Origin: an uncultured bacterium
GTDB lineage: Bacteria; Patescibacteriota; Patescibacteriia; Patescibacteriales; UBA12465
Assembly (NCBI GenBank): GCA_937983635.1
Contig: CALJZR010000051.1
Coordinates: 1 to 15,706, forward strand
Length of the DNA: 15,706 nucleotides
Direction of reading: 5' to 3'
This document shows positions 1 through 7,512 of the stretch, piece by piece. Under the pieces are notes generated by a model. It was not told the origin of the DNA. It made no database searches and saw only the letters and a list, made by a program, of their open reading frames with translations. Numbering within the stretch: position 1 is the stretch's first letter; each line of letters begins with the position of its first letter. A program made the position numbers and the translations under genes.

Positions 1-419
1 TTAAATTATATAAATTCCGAACCATGCGGGTAGAAGGTAATGATGGCACCATGACCGTCGTTAACGACAACCGTATTACCGCCATCGGTTCCTTTCTGCG
101 TTCCACCCGCTTAGACGAAATTCCCCAGTTAATCAATATAATTAAAGGGGAAATGAGTTTTATCGGCCCGCGCCCGGAAAGACCAGAATTTTCTGCCGAA
201 CTGGAAAAACAGCTACCCTTCTACAACACCCGCCTCTTAGTAAAGCCTGGCCTCACTGGCTGGGATCAAGTTTCGGGCGAATACCACTCTTCCTCCCCAA
301 TTGATACTTTAAAAAAGTTACAACACGACTTATATTATATTAAGCATCGCTCCCCCTATCTCGACGCCACCATCGCCTTAAAAACGATTGCTACTGTCTT
401 GGGACGGGAGGGGAGATAA
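1..419 (+). CDS. Initiating phosphoglycosyl transferase (bacterial sugar transferase family), C-terminal part
   Basis: The reading frame is open to the left edge, so the gene begins outside the window. The first visible residues (KLYKFRTM, from base 3) are the conserved core motif of the bacterial sugar transferase family (WcaJ/PglC/EpsL type), so the internal ATG at 24 is not the start. The Asp-Glu pair of the LDEIPQL motif (bases 114-119) matches the catalytic dyad known in PglC. It is followed by the GEMSFIGPRPE and KPGLTGWDQV motifs and the usual tail. Enzymes of this family transfer a sugar phosphate from a nucleotide sugar to undecaprenyl phosphate at the inner face of the membrane, starting a glycan repeat unit. 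The membrane anchor would be in the missing part. The sugar substrate cannot be told. It is the first visible gene of the long polysaccharide block, 28 bases before the FkbM gene. Confidence 0.93.
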   Translation, partial: KLYKFRTMRVEGNDGTMTVVNDNRITAIGSFLRSTRLDEIPQLINIIKGEMSFIGPRPERPEFSAELEKQLPFYNTRLLVKPGLTGWDQVSGEYHSSSPIDTLKKLQHDLYYIKHRSPYLDATIALKTIATVLGREGR

Positions 420-447
420 ATAATAAAAAAATTTAAATAACAAAAAA

Positions 448-1200
448 ATGTCTTCAATTAAAACTATTGCTAAAGATTTTATTCCACCAATTTTTTTAAA
501 AATATTAAAAAAGATTAAATCAGTAAAAAATAAAAAAGACGAAAATTTGCAAGAATTCTTTAGCCCCAAACTAGAATCATACAGTCAATTTCAAGAAGAT
601 TTATTAATTGATCTAATTCTTGGCCGAAAAAAAACTGGACTCTATATAGATATCGGCGCCAATGACCCCTTTGTCAACAACAATACTCAACGCTTTTATC
701 AAAGAGGATGGAGAGGAATTAATATTGAACCAAATAAAATTGCTTACGAAAAAATAAAACAAAACCGAACAGAAGATTGTAATTTAAATATTGCCATATC
801 TGAAAATGCGGGAGAGATTACCTTTTATCTTATCGGAGAAGACTCTTCCATCTCCACGCTTAACTACAAACAAGCCCTTAAGATGGCAAAAATCACTAAG
901 GGTAAAATTACAACCTGTACCGTCCAAACTAAAACCTTAAAAAATGTCCTAGATGAAAATGCGGAAAATCGCCAAATAGATTTTATGTCCGTTGACGCCG
1001 AGGGGCACGACTTAGAAGTTCTAAAAAGTAACGACTGGAGTAAATACAGACCCTTTTTAATATTAGTAGAGTCTAATATTAAAACAAAAGATATCCTAAA
1101 TTATATGAAGGAAAACGGATATAAATATATATTCAGCAATCAAGTCAATGCTTTATTTATTGACAATCGAGTTATAGATAAAGAAATATTTTTAAATTAA
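448..1200 (+). CDS. FkbM family SAM-dependent methyltransferase
   Basis: This 250-residue protein carries the FkbM pattern. A SQFQEDLLID segment (about 46-55) precedes the SAM-binding loop IDIGANDP (67-74, with Asp68 and Gly70). Then come RFYQRGWRGINIEP, with an acidic residue at the end of strand 2, and the later motif VDAEGHDLEVL (Asp183, Glu185). FkbM enzymes O-methylate sugars or polyketides, so here it probably methylates a hydroxyl of the surface glycan or its precursor. The first 30 residues are basic and amphipathic, possibly a membrane-contact helix (inference). The base composition is markedly poorer in G+C than that of gmd downstream. No Shine-Dalgarno sequence precedes the ATG; the leader is A-rich. 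A decayed copy of this protein forms the C-terminal part of the next gene, which starts four bases after this stop. Confidence 0.9.
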   Translation: MSSIKTIAKDFIPPIFLKILKKIKSVKNKKDENLQEFFSPKLESYSQFQEDLLIDLILGRKKTGLYIDIGANDPFVNNNTQRFYQRGWRGINIEPNKIAYEKIKQNRTEDCNLNIAISENAGEITFYLIGEDSSISTLNYKQALKMAKITKGKITTCTVQTKTLKNVLDENAENRQIDFMSVDAEGHDLEVLKSNDWSKYRPFLILVESNIKTKDILNYMKENGYKYIFSNQVNALFIDNRVIDKEIFLN

Positions 1201-1204
1201 AAAA

Positions 1205-2893
1205 ATGTCCACAGAAATAAGAGGATTATTCCTTAATACCTCTAAAGCAAAATGCAGCATCTACGAATCAGGCAAGATGAGCTATGACTGCCTAGTTTTA
1301 TCAAATCTATATAAATTAGATTATTTAGAAATTAATCAAAAAAATAATAAAATTCCTAGCGGTTACCACTTCTATATTTTTAACTACCATATAACCACCA
1401 TGGGGTGGCTAGATTTAAATTGCATTAAAAAAATACCAGGCTTTAAAAGCACAATTGTGCTGGAAGTAAATATCAATAATCCGTTCTCCCTATGCCCAGA
1501 TAATATTTTCGATGCCTATTTAGTATTAGATCCAACCCTACAAAGCACTAAAAAATACGTCTATCCCTTCCCCCGCCCTTTAGAAAAAAATTCTCGCCCA
1601 ATTACTGCCTCGGAGAATAAAATACCAACCATCGGATCTTTTGGATTTTTTCAAGGCGATGCCAAGGGTTTTGATAAAATTATTGAAGCTGTTAATAAGG
1701 AGTTTGAAGAAGCGGAGATAAAAATTAACATCCTCAACCCAGATTGGGGTGGAGATGGAAAATCCTTTGCTAAAACGGTTAAATACCTAAAAGAATATCC
1801 AACCAAGCCCGGCGTAAAAGTCTCCATTACTAGTGATTATTTAAGTAAAGAAGACTTAATAGACTGGTGTGCAAAAAATACACTTAACGCTTTTTTCTAT
1901 AATAGGCACGGGCACGGCTTATCCGCTACTACCGATCAGGCAATAACAAGCGGCCGACCTATTTCTATTTCCACGGGCTTCACTTTTAGACACATCCATC
2001 AATATGTCAAACCATACCCTTTTGCCAGCTTAAAAGAATCAATAAGTTCTGGTGCGGCGGCAATTAAAAAAATGCAAGAAGACTGGGGCCAAGAAAATTT
2101 TGCTAAAAAATTTGAATTAGTCCTAAAAGAAAATAATATTTTTGATAAAAAAGCGAGCAAAGAAGGAAAAATAATATTAAAAATAGATAAAAAAATAATT
2201 TTAAAAAATCTTCTCAAAAAAATATTACCAAGAAATGTTATTGAGAAGCTTAATAACGCGCAAAGTAACTTAAAAAAAATTATTCAAATAACCAGAAACT
2301 TTCTCAAAAATATTGAAGACGAACAGCAAATAATTATAAGCAAAAATAATTTTATCTACCCCTCTCTGCAGAGTTTTAGTGATTTGCAAGAAGATATTTT
2401 TATTGATTATTTATTAAATAACAAAAAGGAAGGATTTTTTATCAGCCTCGGTCCGGAGGATCCGGTTCTTTCTAATGATGTCCACAGATTTTACAAAAAA
2501 GGTTGGCGCGGCTTAAATATTATCAACAGCTCTCAAAAAAATAGATTCGCAAAAATAAGAATACGTGATGAAAATATAGAAATAAATATAGAACAAGAGA
2601 ATGAAGATGATATAAAAGAAAAAATAAAAGGTTTTTTATACAATCAAGAAAAAATAGATTTACTGATTGTTAACTCTCAGTATTTAGATATCCTGAAAGA
2701 AAACGATTGGAGCAAATTCAGACCGTCAATAATCGTCTCCAAGCAAAATAACGATTTTGAAAATACTAGATTTTTTATGGAGGGTAAAGACTATATGAAT
2801 CTCTACTATAACGGAAGGAACGCGATTTTTGCAGATAAATTTACCAACAACGAAAATATACTAAAAAATATTAACTGGGAAGTATTAAAATAA
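1205..2893 (+). CDS. Glycosyltransferase-like protein fused to a degenerate FkbM methyltransferase domain
   Basis: This 562-residue protein has two parts. Residues about 1-320 look like a GT-B glycosyltransferase: an IGSFGFF turn (143-149), a GDAKGFDKIIEAVN segment, and LSATTDQAITSGRPISIS (239-256), which resembles the nucleotide-sugar loop and the 'AiasGrPv' stretch of GT4-like proteins. This assignment is moderate. A lysine-rich linker (320-380) leads to residues about 388-550, which align with the FkbM protein encoded just upstream. Over the first 50 aligned residues I count 25 identities by eye, including QED, RFY and GWRG. The SAM loop IDIGANDP has become ISLGPEDP (413-420), and the Asp/Glu of VDAEG have become Asn490 and Gln492 with a two-residue deletion. 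The C-terminal part is therefore probably a non-catalytic pseudo-methyltransferase. The reading frame is intact, so it is a real fused gene, not a pseudogene. Confidence 0.75.
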   Translation: MSTEIRGLFLNTSKAKCSIYESGKMSYDCLVLSNLYKLDYLEINQKNNKIPSGYHFYIFNYHITTMGWLDLNCIKKIPGFKSTIVLEVNINNPFSLCPDNIFDAYLVLDPTLQSTKKYVYPFPRPLEKNSRPITASENKIPTIGSFGFFQGDAKGFDKIIEAVNKEFEEAEIKINILNPDWGGDGKSFAKTVKYLKEYPTKPGVKVSITSDYLSKEDLIDWCAKNTLNAFFYNRHGHGLSATTDQAITSGRPISISTGFTFRHIHQYVKPYPFASLKESISSGAAAIKKMQEDWGQENFAKKFELVLKENNIFDKKASKEGKIILKIDKKIILKNLLKKILPRNVIEKLNNAQSNLKKIIQITRNFLKNIEDEQQIIISKNNFIYPSLQSFSDLQEDIFIDYLLNNKKEGFFISLGPEDPVLSNDVHRFYKKGWRGLNIINSSQKNRFAKIRIRDENIEINIEQENEDDIKEKIKGFLYNQEKIDLLIVNSQYLDILKENDWSKFRPSIIVSKQNNDFENTRFFMEGKDYMNLYYNGRNAIFADKFTNNENILKNINWEVLK

Positions 2894-2904
2894 ATTATAA
2901 AAAT

Positions 2905-3336
2905 ATGGCAGAAACTTTAGGATCACTTTGCGATAAACTAACCATAGTAAAATTAAAACAATTTCATTCCAAGGATAAACCGCGACTCAAAAGCTTAAAA
3001 GAACAAGAAACTAGGCTTCAAAATGAAATTAATGAATTTACCAACAAAGCTGCACACCGATTAATCCCCTTAGAGTCTTTGTCTTTCAAAGCAAACAAAG
3101 TTTTTAAAAAAGATGGTAATAAAATAGAAAAAATAAAAGGCAACATAGGCCAAGTATTTGCCGCACTAGCAGAGACTAACTGTGATTTATGGCACGTGCA
3201 GGAAAAAATTTATGAATTTGAAAAAGTTCCAGCGAGACAAAAAGACCAAACCATAAAACAATTAGCTCTATTAAACTTAAAAAGAAATGAATGCATAGAC
3301 GAGATTGATCAGACTTTTATAAAAATGCTTAAATAA
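2905..3336 (+). CDS. Small helical protein of unknown function in the polysaccharide cluster
   Basis: I cannot assign a function. The 143-residue product is predicted to be mostly helical and strongly charged, with no signal peptide or membrane segment. It opens with GSLCDKLTIVKLKQFHSKD (residues 6-24). It later has NCDLWHVQEKIYEFE, then a final helix with LNLKRNECIDEID. From memory, this layout (a G-x-L-x-DKLTI start, an N-x-x-LW centre and an LN-x-x-R end) recalls the DUF6165 and DUF4254 families, which often lie next to sugar-transfer genes. That likeness is a recollection, not a search result. The gene starts 11 bases after the fusion gene and 17 before gmd, and shares the low G+C of the two genes before it. 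It may be an accessory or adaptor to the neighbouring glycosyltransferases (inference). Confidence 0.7.
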   Translation: MAETLGSLCDKLTIVKLKQFHSKDKPRLKSLKEQETRLQNEINEFTNKAAHRLIPLESLSFKANKVFKKDGNKIEKIKGNIGQVFAALAETNCDLWHVQEKIYEFEKVPARQKDQTIKQLALLNLKRNECIDEIDQTFIKMLK

Positions 3337-3353
3337 ATAAATTTTATATATTT

Positions 3354-4376
3354 ATGAAAAAAGCTCTCATCACCGGCGTCACCGGCCAAGATGGTTCCTA
3401 TCTGGCCGAACTGCTTTTAGAAAAAGGCTATGAAGTTCATGGCATCCGCCGCGCCTCTTCGGTTTTTAATACTGAAAGAATTGACCACCTCCTACAACTA
3501 GGACATGGCCGTTTTCACCTTCACTACGGTGATTTAATTGACTCCAGCAATCTTAGCCGTTTATTAGAACAAGTCCAACCGGATGAAATCTATAACCTCG
3601 GTGCCCAATCACACGTCCACATCTCTTTCCAGATTCCAGAATATACCGCGGAGATTGATGGCCTCGGCACTCTGCGTCTATTAGATGCCATAAAAAACGC
3701 CGGCATCAAACCCAAATTCTACCAAGCTTCTACTTCCGAGTTATTTGGTAAAGTCCAAGAGACTCCGCAAACTGAAAAAACTCCTTTCTACCCGCGCTCG
3801 CCTTATGGCGTAGCTAAACTCTTCTCTTTTTGGACAGTTGTCAACCACCGTGAAGCCTATAACATCTTTGCCTGTAACGGCATTCTCTTCAACCATGAAT
3901 CGCCTCGTCGGGGAAAGATTTTTGTAACCCGGAAGATCACCACCGGTATTGCGGAAATTAAACAGGGTAAAAGGGAAAAAATCAGTCTAGGAAATTTAGA
4001 TGCTAAAAGAGACTGGGGCTATGCTCCGGACTACGTTGAGGCCATGTGGCTGATGCTTCAACAAGAAAAAGCCGATGACTACGTCATCGCTACCGGTGAG
4101 ACGCACAGTATTCGCGAATTTTGCGAGGAGGCCTTTGCTTTAGCCGGCTACCAAATTGAGTGGCGAGGCTCCGGCTTAGAAGAAAAGGGAGTGGATCGCC
4201 TGTCCGGCAAAGTTTTAATTGATATCGACCCTAAATATTTCCGACCAACGGAAGTAGACTTACTTATCGGCGACAGCAGCAAAGCTAGAAAGCAATTAAA
4301 TTGGCAGCCAAGAGTGGGTTTTAAAGAGTTGGTAAAAATTATGATGGAAAACGATCTTCAAACAAACAATCAATAA
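3354..4376 (+). CDS. gmd: GDP-mannose 4,6-dehydratase
   Basis: It converts GDP-D-mannose to GDP-4-keto-6-deoxy-D-mannose in the cytosol, the branch point to GDP-fucose, GDP-rhamnose, perosamine and branched 6-deoxy sugars. The 340-residue length is typical. The nucleotide-binding loop GVTGQDGSYLAELLL starts at residue 8 and is followed by the Gmd signature GIRRASSVFNTERIDHL. The catalytic set is complete: Thr127 and Glu129 in STSELFG, and Tyr151/Lys155 in YGVAK. The NHESPRRG segment and the AKRDWGYAPDYV segment are also typical of Gmd. G+C rises sharply here (33 of 60 bases at 3361-3420, counted by hand) compared with the three genes before it. The next gene starts ten bases after the stop and contains a second, altered Gmd-like domain, suggesting that the two proteins act in sequence on the same GDP sugar. 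Confidence 0.97.
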   Translation: MKKALITGVTGQDGSYLAELLLEKGYEVHGIRRASSVFNTERIDHLLQLGHGRFHLHYGDLIDSSNLSRLLEQVQPDEIYNLGAQSHVHISFQIPEYTAEIDGLGTLRLLDAIKNAGIKPKFYQASTSELFGKVQETPQTEKTPFYPRSPYGVAKLFSFWTVVNHREAYNIFACNGILFNHESPRRGKIFVTRKITTGIAEIKQGKREKISLGNLDAKRDWGYAPDYVEAMWLMLQQEKADDYVIATGETHSIREFCEEAFALAGYQIEWRGSGLEEKGVDRLSGKVLIDIDPKYFRPTEVDLLIGDSSKARKQLNWQPRVGFKELVKIMMENDLQTNNQ

Positions 4377-4386
4377 CCATTGATCT

Positions 4387-6585
4387 ATGCTCTACCAAAA
4401 AATAAGCCGTTGCCGCATCTGTGGCAATGAAAATCTAGTCCCCATTCTCGACCTAGGCGAACAAGCCTTAACTGGCGTCTTTCCGCAGATTGGAGAAGAG
4501 GTTGAGAGCGGCCCCTTGGCCATCGTTAAATGTTTTCATGAAAATGACGAACACTGCGGTTTAGTCCAACTCCAACATGACTACAGTATGGAAAAACTTT
4601 ACGGCGATAACTACGGCTATCGCTCCGGCTTGAACTCTTCCATGGTGGCGCACCTGACGGAAATAGTGGCTAAAATAGAAAAAAGAATAGAATTAAAAGA
4701 CAGCGATTTAGTGATAGATATTGCCAGTAATGACGGTACTCTGCTCTCTCAGTACCGTAATCGGAAATTAGACCTGCTAGGCATTGATCCGACTGCTGAA
4801 AAATTCCAAGAATATTATCCAGCTGATGTCGCCAAAGAAGCTTCTTTCTTCTCCGCCGCCGTGGTAAAAAAAATAAAAGGAGCTAAAAAAGCTAAGGTCA
4901 TCAGCTCGATTGCCATGTTCTATGACCTGCCCGACCCCTTAGCTACCATGAAAGATATTGCCGCCGTGTTAGATGAAGAAGGAGTCTGGGTGGTCGAACA
5001 AAGCTACCTGCCAGCGATGATTGATAATGTTTCCTATGACACTATCTGCCATGAACATTTAGAATTTTATTCATTAAAGCAATTTCAATGGATGGCGGAA
5101 CGGGCAGGACTAAAAATAATCGACTTAGAGTTTAACAAAATCAACGGCGCCAGCTTCTGTTTAACCTTGGCTCATCGTAATTCTAAACACCAAGAAGCAG
5201 AAGTTTTAATCAAAAATACTCTCGCCGAAGAAGAAAGAAGGGGTTTTAATCAAATAACAGTATATGAAAATTTCCGCCTACAAACAGAAAAACATCAAAT
5301 AGAGCTAAAAAAACTTCTAGCTGATTTAAAAAAACAAGGACACAAAGTTTATGGCTATGGCGCTTCCACTAAAGGTAATGTTATCCTGCAATATTGCCAA
5401 CTGTCAGCAGAAGACCTGACTTGCATCGCTGATGTTAATGAATATAAATTTCAGCGCCGCACCCCCGGTACTCTTATCCCCATTATTTCCGAAAAAGAAG
5501 CCAAGGAAAGCAAGCCCGATTATTTCTTAGTGTTGCCCTGGCATTTCCAAGATAATATCATCAATCGGGAACAAGAATTTCTAAAAAATGGCGGCAAATT
5601 AATTTTTCCCCTGCCAACTATCAGAATTATTGGCCAAGAAGATTTGTCAAATAAAAAAAAGGTAGCAATCATCGGCGTAGGCGGCCAAGATGGAAAAATT
5701 TTATTTGATAATCTCGCCGCTCAAGATTACAAAATAGTTGGCATCGGTAAAGATACTCTTTGTACCCGAGAAACTAACTGGCATCAAAAAGTTAATATTG
5801 ATAATGAACAAGAAGTAGCCGCTTTCCTAAAAGAATGGCAACCAGATGAAATTTATTACCTAGCCGCCTTCCATCACTCCTCTCAAGATAGAGACAAAAA
5901 AGAAGACGGCAGAGTCGCTCAGAGCTACCAAACTAACGTTTTGTCTTTTCTAAACTTTCTTGAAGGCATCCGTCTTTTTTCTCCTGCCAGCCATATCTTT
6001 TATGCTAGCTCTTCTCTAATTTTTGGAGATAACTCTGAAGATTTTCAAAATGAAACAACACCCTTGAACCCCAACACTGTCTACGGCCTCACTAAAATGA
6101 ACGGCTTCTGGCTGAGTAAATTTTATCGGGAAAAATATGGCCTGTTCGCCACCACCGGCATTCTCTATAACCACGAATCTGAATATCGCTCTGAGAGTTT
6201 CGTTTCAATGAAAATAATTAAAGGCGCCCTGGATATTAAAAATGGCAAAAGCGACCAACTTATTTTAGGCGATTTAAATGCCAAGGTCGACTGGGGTTAT
6301 GCCTACGATTATGTCCGCGCCATGCAGTTAATTCTAAGAGCCGAAAAAGCCGATGATTTCATCATCGCCACCGGCGAAGCTCATTCCGTTCAAGATTTTG
6401 TCAGCACTACTTTTAATTATCTCGATTTAGACTGGACTAAATTTGTCCAAGAAAAAAAAGGCATGCTCAGTCCTCAGAAAACTTTCTTAGTCGGCGATGC
6501 CAGTAAATTAAAAGCTGCTACCGGCTGGAAACCAAGCCTAAGTTTTAAGCAAATGATCGAAAAAATAATTGATGATTTAAAATAA
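4387..6585 (+). CDS. Two-domain protein: NDP-sugar C-methyltransferase fused to a Gmd-like short-chain dehydrogenase/epimerase
   Basis: Residues about 1-415 match the sugar C-methyltransferase architecture of TylC3/NovU/TcaB9 type. There is a zinc-binding start with Cys9, Cys12, Cys49 and Cys57, the SAM loop VIDIASNDGTLL (109-120), the active-site motif TICHEHLEFYS (219-229) and a C-terminal domain with YGYGASTKGN. Known relatives methylate carbon 3 of NDP-4-keto-6-deoxy sugars. Residues about 424-732 form an extended short-chain dehydrogenase close to Gmd: GVGGQDG (430-436), YGLTK (Tyr566, Lys570), NHESEYRS, and a segment near AKVDWGYAYDYV identical to the neighbouring Gmd at 14 of 20 positions. 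Gmd's catalytic Thr-x-Glu is replaced by Ser542-Ser543-Leu544, so dehydration is unlikely and 4-keto reduction or epimerisation is more plausible. The expected product is a GDP-linked C-methyl-branched 6-deoxyhexose (inference). Length is 732 residues against about 410 and 320 for separate proteins. Confidence 0.9.
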   Translation: MLYQKISRCRICGNENLVPILDLGEQALTGVFPQIGEEVESGPLAIVKCFHENDEHCGLVQLQHDYSMEKLYGDNYGYRSGLNSSMVAHLTEIVAKIEKRIELKDSDLVIDIASNDGTLLSQYRNRKLDLLGIDPTAEKFQEYYPADVAKEASFFSAAVVKKIKGAKKAKVISSIAMFYDLPDPLATMKDIAAVLDEEGVWVVEQSYLPAMIDNVSYDTICHEHLEFYSLKQFQWMAERAGLKIIDLEFNKINGASFCLTLAHRNSKHQEAEVLIKNTLAEEERRGFNQITVYENFRLQTEKHQIELKKLLADLKKQGHKVYGYGASTKGNVILQYCQLSAEDLTCIADVNEYKFQRRTPGTLIPIISEKEAKESKPDYFLVLPWHFQDNIINREQEFLKNGGKLIFPLPTIRIIGQEDLSNKKKVAIIGVGGQDGKILFDNLAAQDYKIVGIGKDTLCTRETNWHQKVNIDNEQEVAAFLKEWQPDEIYYLAAFHHSSQDRDKKEDGRVAQSYQTNVLSFLNFLEGIRLFSPASHIFYASSSLIFGDNSEDFQNETTPLNPNTVYGLTKMNGFWLSKFYREKYGLFATTGILYNHESEYRSESFVSMKIIKGALDIKNGKSDQLILGDLNAKVDWGYAYDYVRAMQLILRAEKADDFIIATGEAHSVQDFVSTTFNYLDLDWTKFVQEKKGMLSPQKTFLVGDASKLKAATGWKPSLSFKQMIEKIIDDLK

Positions 6586-6586
6586 T

Positions 6587-7507
6587 ATGAAACCGGTCAT
6601 CAGTATTTGCATCCCCACCTATAACCGCTCCAGATTTTTAGACGAATGTCTTGAAAGTATTGTCAACCAATTTCAAAATACGGAAGTTATGGCTGCGGTT
6701 AATATTTTCATTTTAGATAATCAAAGCAGCGACGACACCGCGGAAGTAGCAAAAAAATTCACAAACAATTTTAGCAATATCCAATATATCCGAGACGATC
6801 AGCCCCGAAAATTAGTACCCGGCATTATTAAAGTTGCTTCTTTGGCAGATGGTGACTATATCTGGGTGTTTTCTGACGACGACATTCAGACAGAGAGTAC
6901 CCTGGAAACCATCCTAGCTTTTATTAAAAATAAAAATACCGATTTAATAATCTGTAACCTGCTCGGTTTCATGGAAAAAAGCCAGCGGGAATATCCCAAT
7001 TTATTACAGATTGAGCAAAATCAAATAGCGACAAACCGCCAAGAATTTTTTGCCTTATTAAACACTAAGTTTTATACCAGTATCGATTATTACCTTACCC
7101 TCTGCTCTAACTGGCTAATTAAAAGAAGCATATTTCAAGAAAATTATTACATCTTCGAAAAATTTAATAAGCCCTTAGATCTCTTTCCTCTGCCCTCGCT
7201 CCTGCTTTATGCCGGACGCGAATACAGCGCGGGGGCGATTGCCGCCCAAATTGTCCGCAACCGAGGCGAAAATGAATCCTGGGGCAAGAAAAATAAAATC
7301 AAACAATTCTTTTACCACGATCGTATCTGGCGAGATTATTACCATAAAATTATTATTGCCAATAAAGAATTTTTGCCAGCCAATTTTGTTCTCAGAGTAA
7401 AAATTAAAAACATCCTGAGAATAAAAAACTTAGTAAAACTACTATTATCATTATTGTTAAAAAAATTACATCTTTACGACTGGCTTAAAAAGATGCTACG
7501 CCCCTAG
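6587..7507 (+). CDS. GT2 family glycosyltransferase
   Basis: This 306-residue protein has a GT-A fold start typical of family 2: ISICIPTYNRSRFLDECLESI (from residue 5), then FILDNQSSDDT with Asp44, and the metal/nucleotide-binding acidic cluster FSDDD (Asp97-Asp99). It probably transfers one sugar from a nucleotide donor to the lipid-linked glycan at the inner membrane face. The C-terminal third is basic and hydrophobic (LVKLLLSLLLKKLHLYDWLKKML), which fits peripheral membrane attachment without a clear transmembrane helix. Donor and acceptor cannot be read from the sequence. The start lies one base after the stop of the fusion gene, implying translational coupling. Confidence 0.9.
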   Translation: MKPVISICIPTYNRSRFLDECLESIVNQFQNTEVMAAVNIFILDNQSSDDTAEVAKKFTNNFSNIQYIRDDQPRKLVPGIIKVASLADGDYIWVFSDDDIQTESTLETILAFIKNKNTDLIICNLLGFMEKSQREYPNLLQIEQNQIATNRQEFFALLNTKFYTSIDYYLTLCSNWLIKRSIFQENYYIFEKFNKPLDLFPLPSLLLYAGREYSAGAIAAQIVRNRGENESWGKKNKIKQFFYHDRIWRDYYHKIIIANKEFLPANFVLRVKIKNILRIKNLVKLLLSLLLKKLHLYDWLKKMLRP

Positions 7508-7512
7508 CTTTT

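Noticed and set aside
24..26. ATG at 24 as the start of the sugar transferase
   Set aside because: The conserved KLYKFRTM motif includes this Met and begins before it, so the ATG is internal.
3301..3353. Possible internal promoter before gmd (TTGATC with AT-rich downstream bases)
   Set aside because: No good -10 hexamer at proper spacing; the AT-rich end of the previous gene explains the resemblance.
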